A stretch of DNA of 5,579 nucleotides from contig JAAZCH010000375.1 of assembly GCA_012513395.1 (NCBI GenBank), positions 1 through 5,579 of the forward strand. The letters run 5' to 3'. A program made the position numbers and the translations under genes. This document shows, piece by piece, positions 5,489 through 5,579 of the stretch. The notes beneath the pieces are model-generated. The model saw only the letters and a list, made by a program, of their open reading frames with translations, was not told the DNA's origin and ran no database searches. Source of the DNA: Tissierellia bacterium (lineage in GTDB: Bacteria; Bacillota_A; Clostridia; Tissierellales; Peptoniphilaceae). Position 1 is the first letter of the stretch. Each line of letters starts with the position of its first letter.

Positions 5489-5579
5489 CTTCTTTAAAAC
5501 TTAGTTTTAAAAACTAAAGTATTTATATATTCTTAATGCATATATAAATAAGTTTTTTAATTAAAGCACATACTAATAG
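5489..5579. other. AT-rich non-coding right end
   Basis: All frames are interrupted by stops and no coding pattern, RNA gene or mobile-element end is visible apart from the palindrome at 5499-5520. It is probably the upstream control region for the minus-strand genes. Several TATA-like hexamers occur, none with a usable -35 partner. Confidence 0.4.
5499..5520. repeat. Near-perfect palindrome upstream of the minus-strand genes
   Basis: ACTTAGTTTT and AAAACTAAAGT form a palindrome of ten base pairs with a one-base bulge and almost no loop. With no room for an RNA loop it is better read as a DNA-level dyad, such as a repressor or activator site for the minus-strand transcript. It lies about 60-85 bases upstream of the 16-residue ORF. 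No convincing -35/-10 pair is found around it, and it is purely A/T apart from four G/C positions, so chance is possible. Confidence 0.3.

Noticed and set aside
5281..5579. Insertion-sequence or intron end interrupting the pullulanase gene
   Set aside because: The sequence right of the joint has no transposase fragment, no terminal inverted repeat matching the joint and no target duplication; it reads better as a gene start on the other strand with its leader.
1..5579. CRISPR array, tRNA or rRNA genes
   Set aside because: No regularly spaced repeats and no cloverleaf-type or rRNA-like sequence were seen on either strand.

Overview
The window looks like chromosomal DNA from a low-GC, Gram-positive (Bacillota) anaerobe, perhaps a Tissierellia/Peptoniphilaceae or clostridial relative. 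The basis is the strongly AT-rich coding and intergenic sequence, purine-rich Shine-Dalgarno sites (AGGAGG, AAGGAG, GGGAG), tight same-strand packing and a complete BceRS-BceAB-type module. The taxon is inferred from style and gene content, not from a marker gene.

Layout. Positions 1-50 hold the last codons of a gene that starts outside the window; its end resembles a PEP-utilising phosphohistidine swivelling domain. Then come a SixA-type phosphohistidine phosphatase (124-591), an OmpR/BceR-type response regulator (591-1268), a short BceS-type intramembrane-sensing histidine kinase (1252-2238), a BceA-type ABC ATPase (2318-3076) and a 10-TM BceB-type permease with a large extracytoplasmic domain (3079-5016). 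The first three genes overlap and are probably translationally coupled. The 79-base gap before the ATPase carries a near-ideal operator for BceR-like regulators (TTACA-N4-TGTAA), a phased repeat of its half-site and a good -10 box with no matching -35. This is the arrangement expected of an activator-dependent transporter promoter. Kinase, regulator and transporter together form a typical antimicrobial-peptide (cell-wall antibiotic) sensing and detoxification module, in which the transporter itself acts as sensor with the kinase.

Right end. A sigma-A-like promoter inside the permease 3' end drives a secreted protein that starts with a signal peptide and a pullulanase-type PUD/CBM41 domain. 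The domain is cut off after about 79 residues, at roughly 5281-5290. What follows is antisense to the start of a different gene: read on the minus strand, it has a good SD site and about 18-19 residues resembling the N-terminus of a FAD-dependent (DAO-type) oxidoreductase. The simplest readings are a deletion that fused two convergent genes, or a chimeric assembly. Further right, on the minus strand, a 16-codon ORF with a perfect AGGAGG site sits inside a 12-bp inverted repeat, preceded by a palindrome. This could be a leader peptide region or the remnant of another gene. No tRNA, rRNA, CRISPR or transposase was seen.
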